Positions 1 to 8,386 of a stretch of 36,254 bases of DNA are shown piece after piece (within the stretch, counting starts at the first letter, position 1; each line of letters begins with the position of its first letter). The position numbers and the translations under genes are program-made. This stretch comes from a virus. The stretch spans positions 1 through 36,254 of the IMG/VR virus record IMGVR_UViG_3300042301_001235. One strand, written 5' to 3'. Under the pieces are notes generated by a model. That model worked only from the letters and a program-made list of their open reading frames with translations. It made no database searches and was not told where the DNA came from.

Positions 1-211
1 GTGAAATTGCATCTACGGAAAGTACGTCTCCTACGATATCAAAATCTTCTCGTTTAGTAAGTGAAGTACCTCCAGGTACATTGGATACATCAATGTTTAA
101 TCCATAACATGCATCATCAACATACACGTTAATGATTAAATCAAATCCATCAACCGTGTCAATGGCAGTTATTCGTTTACCGAATATAAATTGTTTTAGT
201 GTTAGTTTCAT
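1..211 (-). CDS. Partial protein of unknown function (N-terminal 70 codons)
   Basis: The gene begins with ATG at 211 and runs off the left edge of the window, so only about 70 residues are visible. The product starts MKLTLKQFIFGKRI and then becomes an acidic, beta-rich sequence (for example INVYVDDACYGLNIDV). It starts 6 nt after the stop of the delta-60 gene, so it is probably cotranscribed with the fibre genes. No family is recognised. The first residues look like the short amphipathic leaders elsewhere in the window, but no L-x-E site follows closely, so I do not group it with them. The reading frame is clear; the function is unknown. Confidence 0.6.
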   Translation of the reverse strand, partial: MKLTLKQFIFGKRITAIDTVDGFDLIINVYVDDACYGLNIDVSNVPGGTSLTKREDFDIVGDVLSVDAIS

Positions 212-217
212 GAGTTT

Positions 218-2524
218 TTATGTTATTAAGTTTATAATTGAAGCTACAGCGGCATTAAATCCTGTACCTGTTCCATTAAATACATTGGATCCTTGATTGA
301 ATGTACTATCATATGCTGCCAATTGATTCATTTTTACAATATTTCCAATTATATTGTTATTATATAATAAAAATTGATTTCCAACATATATGTTATTGTT
401 TTTATCCGTACTTAATGCTTGGACATATCCCTGAGAGAGTGGATTTTGTGCTGAAAATCCGGTAGTGGGTGCAAATGTTGTATCTTTTGTTCCATTAGGA
501 GTTAGTTTTATAATGCGCGGTGATGCGGATCCTGAATAAGTAGTAAATGATCCGTATGCTATAATAGAATCATCTGCTAAAACTTTCAATGCTACGACAC
601 CATTTGCACCGAATCCTGTTCCAATGTTAAATGTAGTGTCCTTAGTGCCGTCAGTGTTTATTCGAACTATGTAGTTATTCGTTGAGCCCGAGTATATGCT
701 GAAATTTCCGCCAACAATAATTTTTCCTGTGGATTGTATTCCTATTGCAAGTACGGAGGTAGTGTTAAAACCGCTTCCCATATTAAATGTAGTGTCCTTA
801 GTTCCATCAGTGTTTATTCTAACAATGCTGGCGTTCGAACTACCCGAATATGCTGTAAAAGCTCCGATTGCTATGATTTTTCCATCAGATTGGAGTGCTA
901 GTTGATAGATTTGTCCAGTTCCGGCACCTGTTCCTACATTAAATGTAGTATCTTTAGTTCCATCAGTATTGATGCGCACAATGCGATTATTTGTTGAACC
1001 CGAATATGTTGTAAACTGACCTGCGGCAACAATTTTTCCATCAGGTTGAATTTTCATATCATATGCAACTCCATTAAGTCCTGCACCAGAGATAAATGTA
1101 GTATCTAAGGTCCCACTAGGATTTATTCTAGCAATTCGTATAGCGCTAGAGCCGCTATATGTTTGAAATGCACTACTCGCAATAAGTATTTTTCCATCAG
1201 ATTGTGTTACCATAGATGTAACAGTGGAAGAGGGTCCGATACCCACGTTAAACGTAGTATCTACAGCACCGGTATTGTCTAATTTTACAAGATAGTTAAT
1301 TGGGGGAGCTTGATATGTTGTAAAATCTCCACCCATATAGATATTGCTACCAGATACTAATACAGTTCGTACGGTTCCATTAAACCCTGCACTAGACTGT
1401 CCATTAAATGCAATGCTTCCGGAAATAAACGTACCGTCTATGGATCCACTAGGTGTTGTTTTTACAAAACGGTTAACTGTTGATCCACTATATGTTGTAA
1501 AGGAGCCTCCAACATAAACATTTCCTGAGGTGTCTAATGAAAACATGTTTATGGACGAGGCTACATTAATTCCAGTGCCTACATTATATGATGTATCGAC
1601 TTGCCCATTTGATAATACTCTAGCGATACGATTTCTAGTACTGCCACTTACCGTAGTAAATTGTCCTTGTATTAGTATTTTTTGATCGGGTTGTATTTTT
1701 ACGGCAAACACCTCATTGTTAATTGTTCCGGGATTAAATGTAGTATCTACGCTACCATTATCGTTTAATCTAGTAAGTCTTGTTACTGTAGATCCACTAT
1801 ATGATGTAAATGCACCACCTACAACTATTTTACCATCCGATTGAATATCTATTGAATTTACTGTAGAGGCAGTAAGAAACCCAACTCCGGTATTAAATGT
1901 AGTATCTCGAGTTCCGTCGGTATTAATACGCAAACTACCCGTACCGATTAACGAACCCGAGTATTGTGTTATTGTTGAACCTCCTACTAGTATTTTACCA
2001 TCACTTTGAATAGCTACACAATTTGCAGTAGCATTAAGTCCAGTACCTATATTAAATGTAGTATCATAGGTGCCATTGGTATTTAGACGAGCTATTCTAT
2101 TTCTAGTTGATCCAGAATATGCAGTGAAGGCTCCAACTGCTATGATTTTTCCATCGGGTTGAATTTTTATATCACTTACTTGCCCAGTAAATCCTACGCC
2201 AGTAACAAATGTAGTATCTCTAGTACCATTCGTATTAATTCTAACAATGTTCCCAATTACTGAACCTGAGTAATTATTAATACTTCCACCAACTATTAAT
2301 TTCCCATCGGACTGGGTTACTATACAAGTTGGGAATGACCCTCCAGGAAAACCAGTACCCATATTAAATGTAGTATCAATAGAACCTGATAAATCGGTTC
2401 GAATAATTCGATTGTAAATTGGTTGTTTATATGTTGTAAAATTGCCGGCTACATATAGGTAATCCAACAGAGCCGGAGTGATTCCAGGTATAAATTGTTG
2501 TATAAATGCAAAAGGTGTAAACAT
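218..2524 (-). CDS. Delta-60 repeat protein, probable tail fibre or receptor-binding beta-propeller
   Basis: This 768-aa protein is built almost entirely of about 50-aa units of the delta-60 type. Each has a QSDGK(I/L)-like strand, a GG-x-FTTYSGS-like turn, an R-I-N-(T/P)-(N/D)-G strand and a closing DTTFN-x-G motif. I count 14 units. Units 1 and 8 replace the SGS turn with a proline version (FTTYKQP and FTTYQAP). Units 7 and 14 both end in an FNG...GFN segment, so the protein looks like two tandem seven-unit halves. There is no signal peptide. It follows the 1052-aa fibre gene by 3 nt, with no clear Shine-Dalgarno. Delta-60 repeats are known mainly from secreted bacterial proteins; a host-binding role in the virion is inferred from its place among fibre genes. 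Confidence 0.75.
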   Translation of the reverse strand: MFTPFAFIQQFIPGITPALLDYLYVAGNFTTYKQPIYNRIIRTDLSGSIDTTFNMGTGFPGGSFPTCIVTQSDGKLIVGGSINNYSGSVIGNIVRINTNGTRDTTFVTGVGFTGQVSDIKIQPDGKIIAVGAFTAYSGSTRNRIARLNTNGTYDTTFNIGTGLNATANCVAIQSDGKILVGGSTITQYSGSLIGTGSLRINTDGTRDTTFNTGVGFLTASTVNSIDIQSDGKIVVGGAFTSYSGSTVTRLTRLNDNGSVDTTFNPGTINNEVFAVKIQPDQKILIQGQFTTVSGSTRNRIARVLSNGQVDTSYNVGTGINVASSINMFSLDTSGNVYVGGSFTTYSGSTVNRFVKTTPSGSIDGTFISGSIAFNGQSSAGFNGTVRTVLVSGSNIYMGGDFTTYQAPPINYLVKLDNTGAVDTTFNVGIGPSSTVTSMVTQSDGKILIASSAFQTYSGSSAIRIARINPSGTLDTTFISGAGLNGVAYDMKIQPDGKIVAAGQFTTYSGSTNNRIVRINTDGTKDTTFNVGTGAGTGQIYQLALQSDGKIIAIGAFTAYSGSSNASIVRINTDGTKDTTFNMGSGFNTTSVLAIGIQSTGKIIVGGNFSIYSGSTNNYIVRINTDGTKDTTFNIGTGFGANGVVALKVLADDSIIAYGSFTTYSGSASPRIIKLTPNGTKDTTFAPTTGFSAQNPLSQGYVQALSTDKNNNIYVGNQFLLYNNNIIGNIVKMNQLAAYDSTFNQGSNVFNGTGTGFNAAVASIINLIT

Positions 2525-2527
2525 AAC

Positions 2528-5500
2528 TTATATCATATTTCTTACGGAACTTACATAAACGTTGGTTGAATCAAATGCAATCATTGTTACTATGTCAATG
2601 GCATTTGCTGCAGCCGTACCTGTATATAAAGAACCAGATGGTTGTTTTACTAAAGAAGGAAATGTAACTGTACCGGTGCCTGCTGCGCCTTGAGTTACTA
2701 ATATATTAACGGTTTGACCTGGATTAATGTTAGTTGGGTTGATATGTGTGTTTGCTCCATTTACTAGTGCTAAAGTAAAGAAATTATTTGTTGACATATC
2801 AATCGAAGCAGTGTTTGAAGAAATGGATAATGCCGAAACTTGTCCTCGCAATGAGCCAGATACCGTTAGTGATCCAGATACCTGCAATGATCCTGATATT
2901 TGCACTGTGTTTCCTTCTGCTACTAACAAGTTGCTTCGAGTCCAAATGCTATTAATGTCATCATATGAACCATTACCAACTATAAATGAACTGGTACTAC
3001 TTAATGGTATATTACCTTGTCCAACTACAGATTGATACCAACCTAATGTTTGTGTACCAAGTCCGGCAGCGTGAGAAGCTACTCCGTATGCTTGACCACC
3101 GCCTTCTGCGTGAGAAGCGTTGCCGGCGGGTATATCGGAAACGGGTGGATTTGGACTTTCATAAACCCCTATTGTTATCTTAATTTCATTTGCAGTACTA
3201 ACAGAAGTGTCATACAACTGTATTTGTGTTAACGATGAAGTGAATGCTGATGATGAAATTTCATATCGATATGTGCTGGGTACACCTGCAATTTGTCCTT
3301 GGTCATCTTGAATTAGTACAAAACCACCCCCAACAAATTCGTTTATTCGATCGCCATATACCGGTTGTAACTTTATAACACCTGCAGATATAGACTCACT
3401 CATGGAATATCCGATCCAACCAGCAATACCGCTTCCTTCAGCGTGTGAAGCGTTGCCGTATGCAATACCACCGCCTTCAGCGTGTGAAGCGTTGCCGTAT
3501 GCTTGACCACCGCCTTCAGCGTGTGAAGCGTTGCCGTATGCGATTCCGCTTCCTTCTGCGTGAGAAGCGTTGCCGTATGCTCGACCGCCGCCTTCTGCGT
3601 GGGAGAATAAACCTTGTGCTATTGTGCTATTACCTTGTGCATGAGCTGCAAATCCTCCCCAGTACTGATCGCCGGTGTTGCTAGCAAAATTCGTAATACT
3701 ACCAATGCTAGCTGTGCTAGTAAGAAAAACAGTGTCAGTTACGTGCACCAGTGTATTTGTTCCGTTAAAAGAACATGAAGTAGCTATTAAATTGATATAG
3801 GTGTAGATGGCGTCATATCGTGAATCGTCTACACCTATTATATATCCTGCGTCAAATAGTCCAAGGCCGGATAAGTCTCCATACGTTGAAGAAATCGTAA
3901 ATACACCCGATGCAGTCATTGTAGCGTAATAACCTTTTAGATTACCGGTTGTTGTTTCGCTACCCTCGGCGTGTGAGTACGGTCCATTTGTTTGTGTAGT
4001 GCTACCCTCGGCGTGTGAGTAATCTCCAAAGGTTTTTGTATTGCTACCCTCGGCGTGAGAATTTTTACCGTTTGCTTGTGTATTGCTACCCTCGGCGTGT
4101 GAGTATCTTGCAAATGTTTGAGTTTGGAGTCCTTCTGCATGAGACCAATCTGCTACTGCGGTTGTGTTGTACCCTTCGGCATGACCCCCATTTGATACAG
4201 ATTGTAGATCACCAGCCCAAGATGTATATGCATAATCTAAACTTCCAACACTAAAATTACTATCATTGATACCGGTGTTATTCAAGGTTATGGTTGTATT
4301 AACTCCTCCAAAAACTGAAGTATTAACTACAAATGAAGTATTGTCTGGATATGCAGCACTGTTGTAGTATAACCTATTACCTGGAGCAAAGACAGCTGTT
4401 ACATCACCGGCTAATTGAAACACACCGGAAGTGATTGTGTTAAATTTTGCCCCATATAACTTAGATGTACTAGTAGCTGAGCCCGAACCTTCCGCATGCG
4501 ACCCAAATCCGAATGCACTAGTACTAGATCCCTCTGCATGGGAGTATTCACCGTAGGCTCCTACAGCTAACCCTTGTGCATGAGAAAATAAACCATTAGC
4601 TGCTCCTCCTGGTGATTGTTGTATTCGACCGAAGGTAGATCCCGCGAATGTTAAGATACCGTTGGTTAAAGTCAGTAATTGAGAATCAAAAGTTAAATTA
4701 GCTTCGCCGTTAATAACGCCGGTACCGGTAGCAGTTAATACGCGGTTGTCAGTGTTGTTTGTAATTGAACTAGATATAGAAGTTGCATCGTTAGCTGTAG
4801 TTGCGTAAGCTGCTGATGCGGCTGATGAAGCACTTGTTGAATTGTTTGAATATGAAGCTGTTGTTGCAAATGAAGCGCTTAATGCTTGTGTTGCATATGA
4901 AGCAGTACCAATTAAATTTCCTGTAAATGAACCGCTAAATGATCCTGTGTTTGATAAAAATTGATCTACTCGGTTTACTGTTGCTATTACAGATGGTATT
5001 CCGGGATGTGTGCCTGAAATTGGTTCTGCTAGTAATCTTAAATCAATATCAGCAGATATCCATATAATTTGATAATAATCTCCGGCTGCTGATGTTACAA
5101 ACCAGTTCCAAGCTGCGACTTGTTTGTCATTGTTGCCGCTTAGTGTTAATGTAGTTGCGGTGTCAGTTAAATCAATTCCGTTTTTACGTAACCATATTAC
5201 TATTTCATCTGCTCCACTATCCGTTTTATCTATTTGAGCAGAAAACTGAATATTGTATATCCCAGCATTAGTTGTTTTAACGTATGTGTTAAATGGATTT
5301 GTCGACCCAGAAATAGATACACCATTTGTAATGTCTGTTGAATTGAAAGACATTGAACGAGCTATGTTAGCTACGGGGTTTGTTTGGGTTGTAGTATCGT
5401 AGAAACTACCATATGAACCTGTTGCTGTATTAAAACTTGTACTTCCACTTAATGTAGCACTAACTGTTACTTGACCTAAACCATTGGTTGGTGATAATGT

Positions 5501-5686
5501 AACATTTGGACCTGCTAATAGTTGTGTAACACCACCATTTAAAGCGTATGAAGCACTTAATGCATTTAAAGCATTAGTTGCATATGAAGCTGTACCGAGT
5601 AATGATCCGGTGAATCCTGCTGTAGCTGTTACAGAGGTTAAGGTTGCATCAGAGCCAGACGTTATGACTTTTTTCCATGAGGGCAT
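2528..5686 (-). CDS. Large modular tail fibre with SHAEG (YadA-head-like) repeats
   Basis: This is a 1052-aa virion fibre candidate. The N-terminus (MPSWKKVITSGSDA) matches the start of the 276-aa protein upstream and is probably a shared attachment segment. Ala/Ser-rich strands with TASYA motifs follow. Residues of about 80-235 form a C1q/TNF-like beta-sandwich candidate (NAGIYNIQFSAQI...WLRKNG). From about residue 360 onward there are many SHAEG units of 13-14 residues, like the left-handed parallel roll of YadA/Hia heads. Three inserts of about 90 residues interrupt this stem. The C-terminus repeats SGSLxVSGSL and ends in a small beta domain. AAAGGA precedes the ATG. Fibre identity is confident; receptor and exact location are unknown. 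Confidence 0.8.
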   Translation of the reverse strand: MPSWKKVITSGSDATLTSVTATAGFTGSLLGTASYATNALNALSASYALNGGVTQLLAGPNVTLSPTNGLGQVTVSATLSGSTSFNTATGSYGSFYDTTTQTNPVANIARSMSFNSTDITNGVSISGSTNPFNTYVKTTNAGIYNIQFSAQIDKTDSGADEIVIWLRKNGIDLTDTATTLTLSGNNDKQVAAWNWFVTSAAGDYYQIIWISADIDLRLLAEPISGTHPGIPSVIATVNRVDQFLSNTGSFSGSFTGNLIGTASYATQALSASFATTASYSNNSTSASSAASAAYATTANDATSISSSITNNTDNRVLTATGTGVINGEANLTFDSQLLTLTNGILTFAGSTFGRIQQSPGGAANGLFSHAQGLAVGAYGEYSHAEGSSTSAFGFGSHAEGSGSATSTSKLYGAKFNTITSGVFQLAGDVTAVFAPGNRLYYNSAAYPDNTSFVVNTSVFGGVNTTITLNNTGINDSNFSVGSLDYAYTSWAGDLQSVSNGGHAEGYNTTAVADWSHAEGLQTQTFARYSHAEGSNTQANGKNSHAEGSNTKTFGDYSHAEGSTTQTNGPYSHAEGSETTTGNLKGYYATMTASGVFTISSTYGDLSGLGLFDAGYIIGVDDSRYDAIYTYINLIATSCSFNGTNTLVHVTDTVFLTSTASIGSITNFASNTGDQYWGGFAAHAQGNSTIAQGLFSHAEGGGRAYGNASHAEGSGIAYGNASHAEGGGQAYGNASHAEGGGIAYGNASHAEGSGIAGWIGYSMSESISAGVIKLQPVYGDRINEFVGGGFVLIQDDQGQIAGVPSTYRYEISSSAFTSSLTQIQLYDTSVSTANEIKITIGVYESPNPPVSDIPAGNASHAEGGGQAYGVASHAAGLGTQTLGWYQSVVGQGNIPLSSTSSFIVGNGSYDDINSIWTRSNLLVAEGNTVQISGSLQVSGSLTVSGSLRGQVSALSISSNTASIDMSTNNFFTLALVNGANTHINPTNINPGQTVNILVTQGAAGTGTVTFPSLVKQPSGSLYTGTAAANAIDIVTMIAFDSTNVYVSSVRNMI
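3435..3605 (-). repeat. 39-bp coding tandem repeats (AYGNASHAEG units)
   Basis: Four complete 39-bp units begin at 3435, 3474, 3513 and 3552, and a partial fifth begins at 3591. They are nearly identical at the DNA level and encode AYGNASHAEGGGQ-type 13-residue turns of the fibre stem. DNA identity is much higher than among the other SHAEG units, which suggests recent slippage or gene conversion. Confidence 0.85.
3960..4127 (-). repeat. 42-bp coding tandem repeats (SHAEGS units)
   Basis: Four 42-bp units start at 3960, 4002, 4044 and 4086. Each opens with the plus-strand string ctaccctcggcgtg and codes for SHAEGSNTQ-like 14-residue units. The ends of the units are conserved while the middles differ. 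They belong to the same fibre as the 39-bp repeats but use a different period. Confidence 0.75.
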
Positions 5687-5776
5687 AGTATATTCCTTTC
5701 GTGTTGCGGTTGGTTACATACACTTATGCCGTGCGTGTGCCCACTTCCTTGCGGCCTACAACATTTATAATAAATA
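5687..5776 (-). other. GC-richer leader between the 58-aa gene and the 1052-aa fibre
   Basis: This 90-nt gap is visibly richer in G and C than its surroundings (plus strand around 5711-5757, for example gccgtgcgtgtgcccac). A possible weak pairing is GCCG with CGGC across a 20-nt loop, but there is no convincing terminator. AAAGGAATATACT leads into the ATG at 5686. It probably acts as a 5' leader. Confidence 0.35.
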
Positions 5777-5777
5777 T
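5770..5777 (-). promoter_or_regulatory. ATATTTAT motif before the 1052-aa fibre
   Basis: The octamer overlaps the TGA of the 58-aa gene and lies 83 nt before the fibre start, so this copy has a longer downstream leader than most. TATAAATG follows directly on the coding strand. Confidence 0.45.
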
Positions 5778-5953
5778 CACTGTTTTAGATATTGCTCTTG
5801 TAGTTTCAATATGATGTTATAAAATGTTTCAACATGTTCTCCGCGGATAGAAACATCTTTGAGTATTGTTAACAAAAATTCAATTTCTTGTTTTGTTAAT
5901 TGAACGATTGGTTCAGGGGCGGATTGTGATTTTAATTTGTCTAATATGCTCAT
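5777..5953 (-). CDS. Small 58-aa protein of unknown function between fibre genes
   Basis: An uninterrupted ATG-to-TGA frame encodes 58 residues: MSILDKLKSQSAPEPI, then QLTKQEIEFLLTILKD, a short linker, and YNIILKLQEQYLKQ. The product is predicted to be two amphipathic helices without Cys or a membrane segment. It fills what would otherwise be a gap of about 280 nt in a densely packed region, and its lysine/glutamate-rich composition is like real genes here. It starts 14 nt after the stop of the 276-aa gene with no clear Shine-Dalgarno. It could be a small chaperone or adaptor for fibre assembly, but that rests on position only. No family is assigned. Confidence 0.65.
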   Translation of the reverse strand: MSILDKLKSQSAPEPIVQLTKQEIEFLLTILKDVSIRGEHVETFYNIILKLQEQYLKQ

Positions 5954-5967
5954 AACTTGTTTTATTT

Positions 5968-6798
5968 TTATGCGTAAATAAATATATCTCCGGTATTTGA
6001 ATCAACATGTATTGTACCAAATCCATTACTGGCGCCACCATAGATTGGTGCTGCACTCGGAGCAACAGCACTAGTTTCTACTGCACCCGCATACACTGCC
6101 GGAGCAAATGAATTGTCTGTTGCATTAAATGATGAAGTAAATCCCCAACGTGTTGTACCACTATCATAACCATATAATTCGCCAATGTTTTGTGTACCTT
6201 GTTGAACAACGATGCCACCATCGCCTGCAGTATTAGACCCGGATGCAAACAATACAAACCGATCTGCAACAAGCAAGTTTTGCGTATTTTGAAATGATGC
6301 TGTACCTAGTACGACTAAATTGCCTGTTAATGTTAATCCAACAAATGTAGGTGAGTCCGTTGTTTCTAGACCTAAATCTATAGTTGATCCAGCAACGCCA
6401 TTGTTTGTAAGTAGTGCTTGGCCTTGAGTTGGAGATGTTAATACTGAAGAAGATATTGCTGTACTACCGGCAAATATTTGTGTTTGTGTTACGCTACCAC
6501 CTAATGAAGTTGCGTTACCAGCAATTGTTATTGAAGAATTGGTTAAACTTGAATTAGGAATGCTACCTAATGTAAACGTAATAGAATCAGCACCAGCATC
6601 ACCTACGATATTTAAACCTGCACCTGATGATGATGCAAAGGTTAGTGTATCTGCCGCACTATCTGCTATTACATTAATGCCATTGATGGACATGGTAGCA
6701 AATGTATTTTGTGTCGGTGCCGATGTTAGATATCCAGCATCATTATTTAATTGTGTTACGTTACTGCCCGATACTACTACTTTTTTCCAAGTTGCCAT
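5968..6798 (-). CDS. Probable tail fibre/virion surface protein (276 aa)
   Basis: The protein begins MATWKKVVVSGSNVTQLNND, the same (M)xxWKKVxxSGS opening as the 1052-aa fibre, so both may dock to the same partner. The rest is low-complexity beta-strand sequence rich in Ser, Thr, Gly and Ala, with LTLTGNLVVLGTASF and a C-terminal segment FGTIHVDSNTGDIFIYA. There are no enzymatic motifs, signal peptide or transmembrane segment. An AGGA element lies upstream of the ATG. A second upstream ATG is in another frame. Placement among fibre genes and the repeat-like composition support a structural role; the exact part is unknown. Confidence 0.65.
   Translation of the reverse strand: MATWKKVVVSGSNVTQLNNDAGYLTSAPTQNTFATMSINGINVIADSAADTLTFASSSGAGLNIVGDAGADSITFTLGSIPNSSLTNSSITIAGNATSLGGSVTQTQIFAGSTAISSSVLTSPTQGQALLTNNGVAGSTIDLGLETTDSPTFVGLTLTGNLVVLGTASFQNTQNLLVADRFVLFASGSNTAGDGGIVVQQGTQNIGELYGYDSGTTRWGFTSSFNATDNSFAPAVYAGAVETSAVAPSAAPIYGGASNGFGTIHVDSNTGDIFIYA
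5978..5985 (-). promoter_or_regulatory. ATATTTAT motif before the 58-aa gene
   Basis: The motif lies inside the last codons of the 276-aa gene, 24 nt before the next start. It is the only copy placed within the preceding coding sequence rather than at or after its stop. Confidence 0.35.
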
Positions 6799-6818
6799 GT
6801 TTCATGTTCCTATTTTAT

Positions 6819-6826
6819 ATAAATAT
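6819..6826 (-). promoter_or_regulatory. ATATTTAT motif before the 276-aa fibre gene
   Basis: It reads TATATTTATATAAAATAGGA on the coding strand and ends 20 nt before the ATG. It sits wholly within the 33-nt gap between two fibre genes. Confidence 0.5.
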
Positions 6827-6831
6827 ATGCA

Positions 6832-7161
6832 TCAATCCAAACCTACAAAAAATGATCCAGATGTAAAATATATACCGCCATTTGGTGCAGAGCCTGTTAA
6901 GTTAACGCTTTGTGTTGCTATAACTATTACGCCACTTTGTGATACAGTTAATACGGGTTGATTATTAAAATTTTTAATTAAAAATATATTGTTTACGTCA
7001 CTTTTAATTTCCAGTGACCCTGTAATTACGGCACTACCAGAAAATGGAAATGTTCCGCCGCCACCGCCATTTAAAGCAAATGATGCAGTAATGGCATAAC
7101 TAGAAGAAATATTAAATAAAGATCCGGTTTGTAATTGTCCGGGCCTAAACTGCCTTGCCAT
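6832..7161 (-). CDS. Short fibre-like virion protein (109 aa)
   Basis: The product (MARQFRPGQLQTGSLFNISSSYA...) combines a TASFALNGGGGG turn with SGSAVITGSLEI and NQPVLTVSQSG strands. It resembles one module of the larger fibres. I choose the second ATG, at 7161, because it overlaps the stop of the gp15-like gene as TAATG and has GGGAG about 9 nt upstream. An ATG three codons earlier, at 7170, would leave no spacing. It is probably translationally coupled to the gp15-like gene. It may be a small fibre, or an adaptor joining fibres to the tail. Confidence 0.6.
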   Translation of the reverse strand: MARQFRPGQLQTGSLFNISSSYAITASFALNGGGGGTFPFSGSAVITGSLEIKSDVNNIFLIKNFNNQPVLTVSQSGVIVIATQSVNLTGSAPNGGIYFTSGSFFVGLD

Positions 7162-8384
7162 TATGCCCATCTCCCTTTAACTACGATAACATCATTTGCA
7201 TTAAGTGTATATCCTAATTCTGCAGTATCAAATACAATTGTTTGGGTTGCAATATCACTTGGTGTCCAAGTATATACTACTTTATCAACGTATTGTCCAT
7301 TGATAAATATATCAAATTCATTTTTAGATGCAACCGTAGTAGTTACTGGATTTACTGCGGCAAATGCTGCAATTGTTACTGTAGTAGTATTTGAATATGT
7401 TGCAATTCGTTCCGTTAAATTAGTTAAATAATTCATCGTGGTTGCATTGATATTTGTTATAGTTCCGCCTGACGAAACTGACACAATTCCGCCACTAGAA
7501 ATAACAGACTGCATTTGAAGCAGTTTAATTGGTACTTGCGTAGTTTCAAATATATTATTATCAACATCAACCGTCATTTCAAATACTAATTTTTTAACAG
7601 AATACATTTTTTTAATTGTAGATATTCTAACTTCTTGTTCAGACAGCAACGTGCCATGCACTGTTAATGGAATTGTCGCACGAACTAATCGGTCTTCTCC
7701 TACCGTATTAACAGTTTCAAATGATATTGAACCAATTGCCGTAGGAAATTTATTTCCTTCATTTCCCCAAGAAAATCGTCCATATGGTAATATTTGATCA
7801 ACTAACTCATTGAGTTGCGCAGTAAAATCACACCATATCATCATATCATATTCGACTGTAACATATTTTGGTATATCAACAATATAATATTCTTCTGATT
7901 GTTTTGGTTCATATTTTGGTATAGGAAATAATACATCTTCATATCTATTTCTAGAATTATATTTTGGACGAGATACAATGTAATTTTCAGAATTTGGTCG
8001 ATTAACATCTAATGATCGTTGTTCATCTTTTTCTGCTACACTGTTTCGTTTCAACATAATTATTGGAGATTGTAGCATTCCTTTTTCATCTCTAAGGTAT
8101 CCCAATCTACGTACATTGTCCCATTTTTCTCCATTTGCATAAATAACTGGCACTGAAAGTAATTGTTTATTTGCAGTTATTTGTGGCTGAATTTCATTTT
8201 CAATATACCATTTAATGGCATAATCAATATCATATATGGTTCGTTGTTTGGTTTTAACAACATCATCATCTCTTCTTGTTTGTAATGCTCTATTTAAAAC
8301 AAGATCAGGCGTCAATCCTTCTGTACTTTTAGGATTAGGCTTATTTGTTTTTCGATCTATGTCGTGTCTATTTAATCTAGGCAT
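7161..8384 (-). CDS. gp15: gp15-like tail sheath stabiliser/completion protein
   Basis: In T4, gp15 caps the tail and joins it to the neck. This 407-aa protein keeps the recognisable core: a VPVIYANGEKWDNVRR segment (T4 has VPITYASKEHF), then SPIIMLKRNS, then VTVEYDMMIWCDFTAQLNEL followed by VDQILPYGRF (T4 has TRYEDDMFQIVEQILPYF). A Ser/Thr-rich C-terminal extension from about residue 290 makes it longer than T4 gp15 (about 270 aa). It lies directly after the gp13- and gp14-like genes, as in T4, and starts 2 nt after the stop of the gp14-like gene with AAAGGA inside that gene's last codons. This is the best evidence here for a contractile tail. Confidence 0.7.
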   Translation of the reverse strand: MPRLNRHDIDRKTNKPNPKSTEGLTPDLVLNRALQTRRDDDVVKTKQRTIYDIDYAIKWYIENEIQPQITANKQLLSVPVIYANGEKWDNVRRLGYLRDEKGMLQSPIIMLKRNSVAEKDEQRSLDVNRPNSENYIVSRPKYNSRNRYEDVLFPIPKYEPKQSEEYYIVDIPKYVTVEYDMMIWCDFTAQLNELVDQILPYGRFSWGNEGNKFPTAIGSISFETVNTVGEDRLVRATIPLTVHGTLLSEQEVRISTIKKMYSVKKLVFEMTVDVDNNIFETTQVPIKLLQMQSVISSGGIVSVSSGGTITNINATTMNYLTNLTERIATYSNTTTVTIAAFAAVNPVTTTVASKNEFDIFINGQYVDKVVYTWTPSDIATQTIVFDTAELGYTLNANDVIVVKGRWA

Positions 8385-8386
8385 TA

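Noticed and set aside
3435-4127. CRISPR-like regular repeats
   Set aside because: The repeats are in frame within a SHAEG-coding gene, have no unique spacers, and there are no cas genes.
3937-4140. Minus-strand frame with HTPRVA repeats
   Set aside because: It is an out-of-frame shadow of the SHAEG repeats on the same strand.
7162-7170. ATG at 7170 for the short fibre gene
   Set aside because: GGGAG directly abuts it; the ATG at 7161 has proper spacing and couples to the upstream stop.
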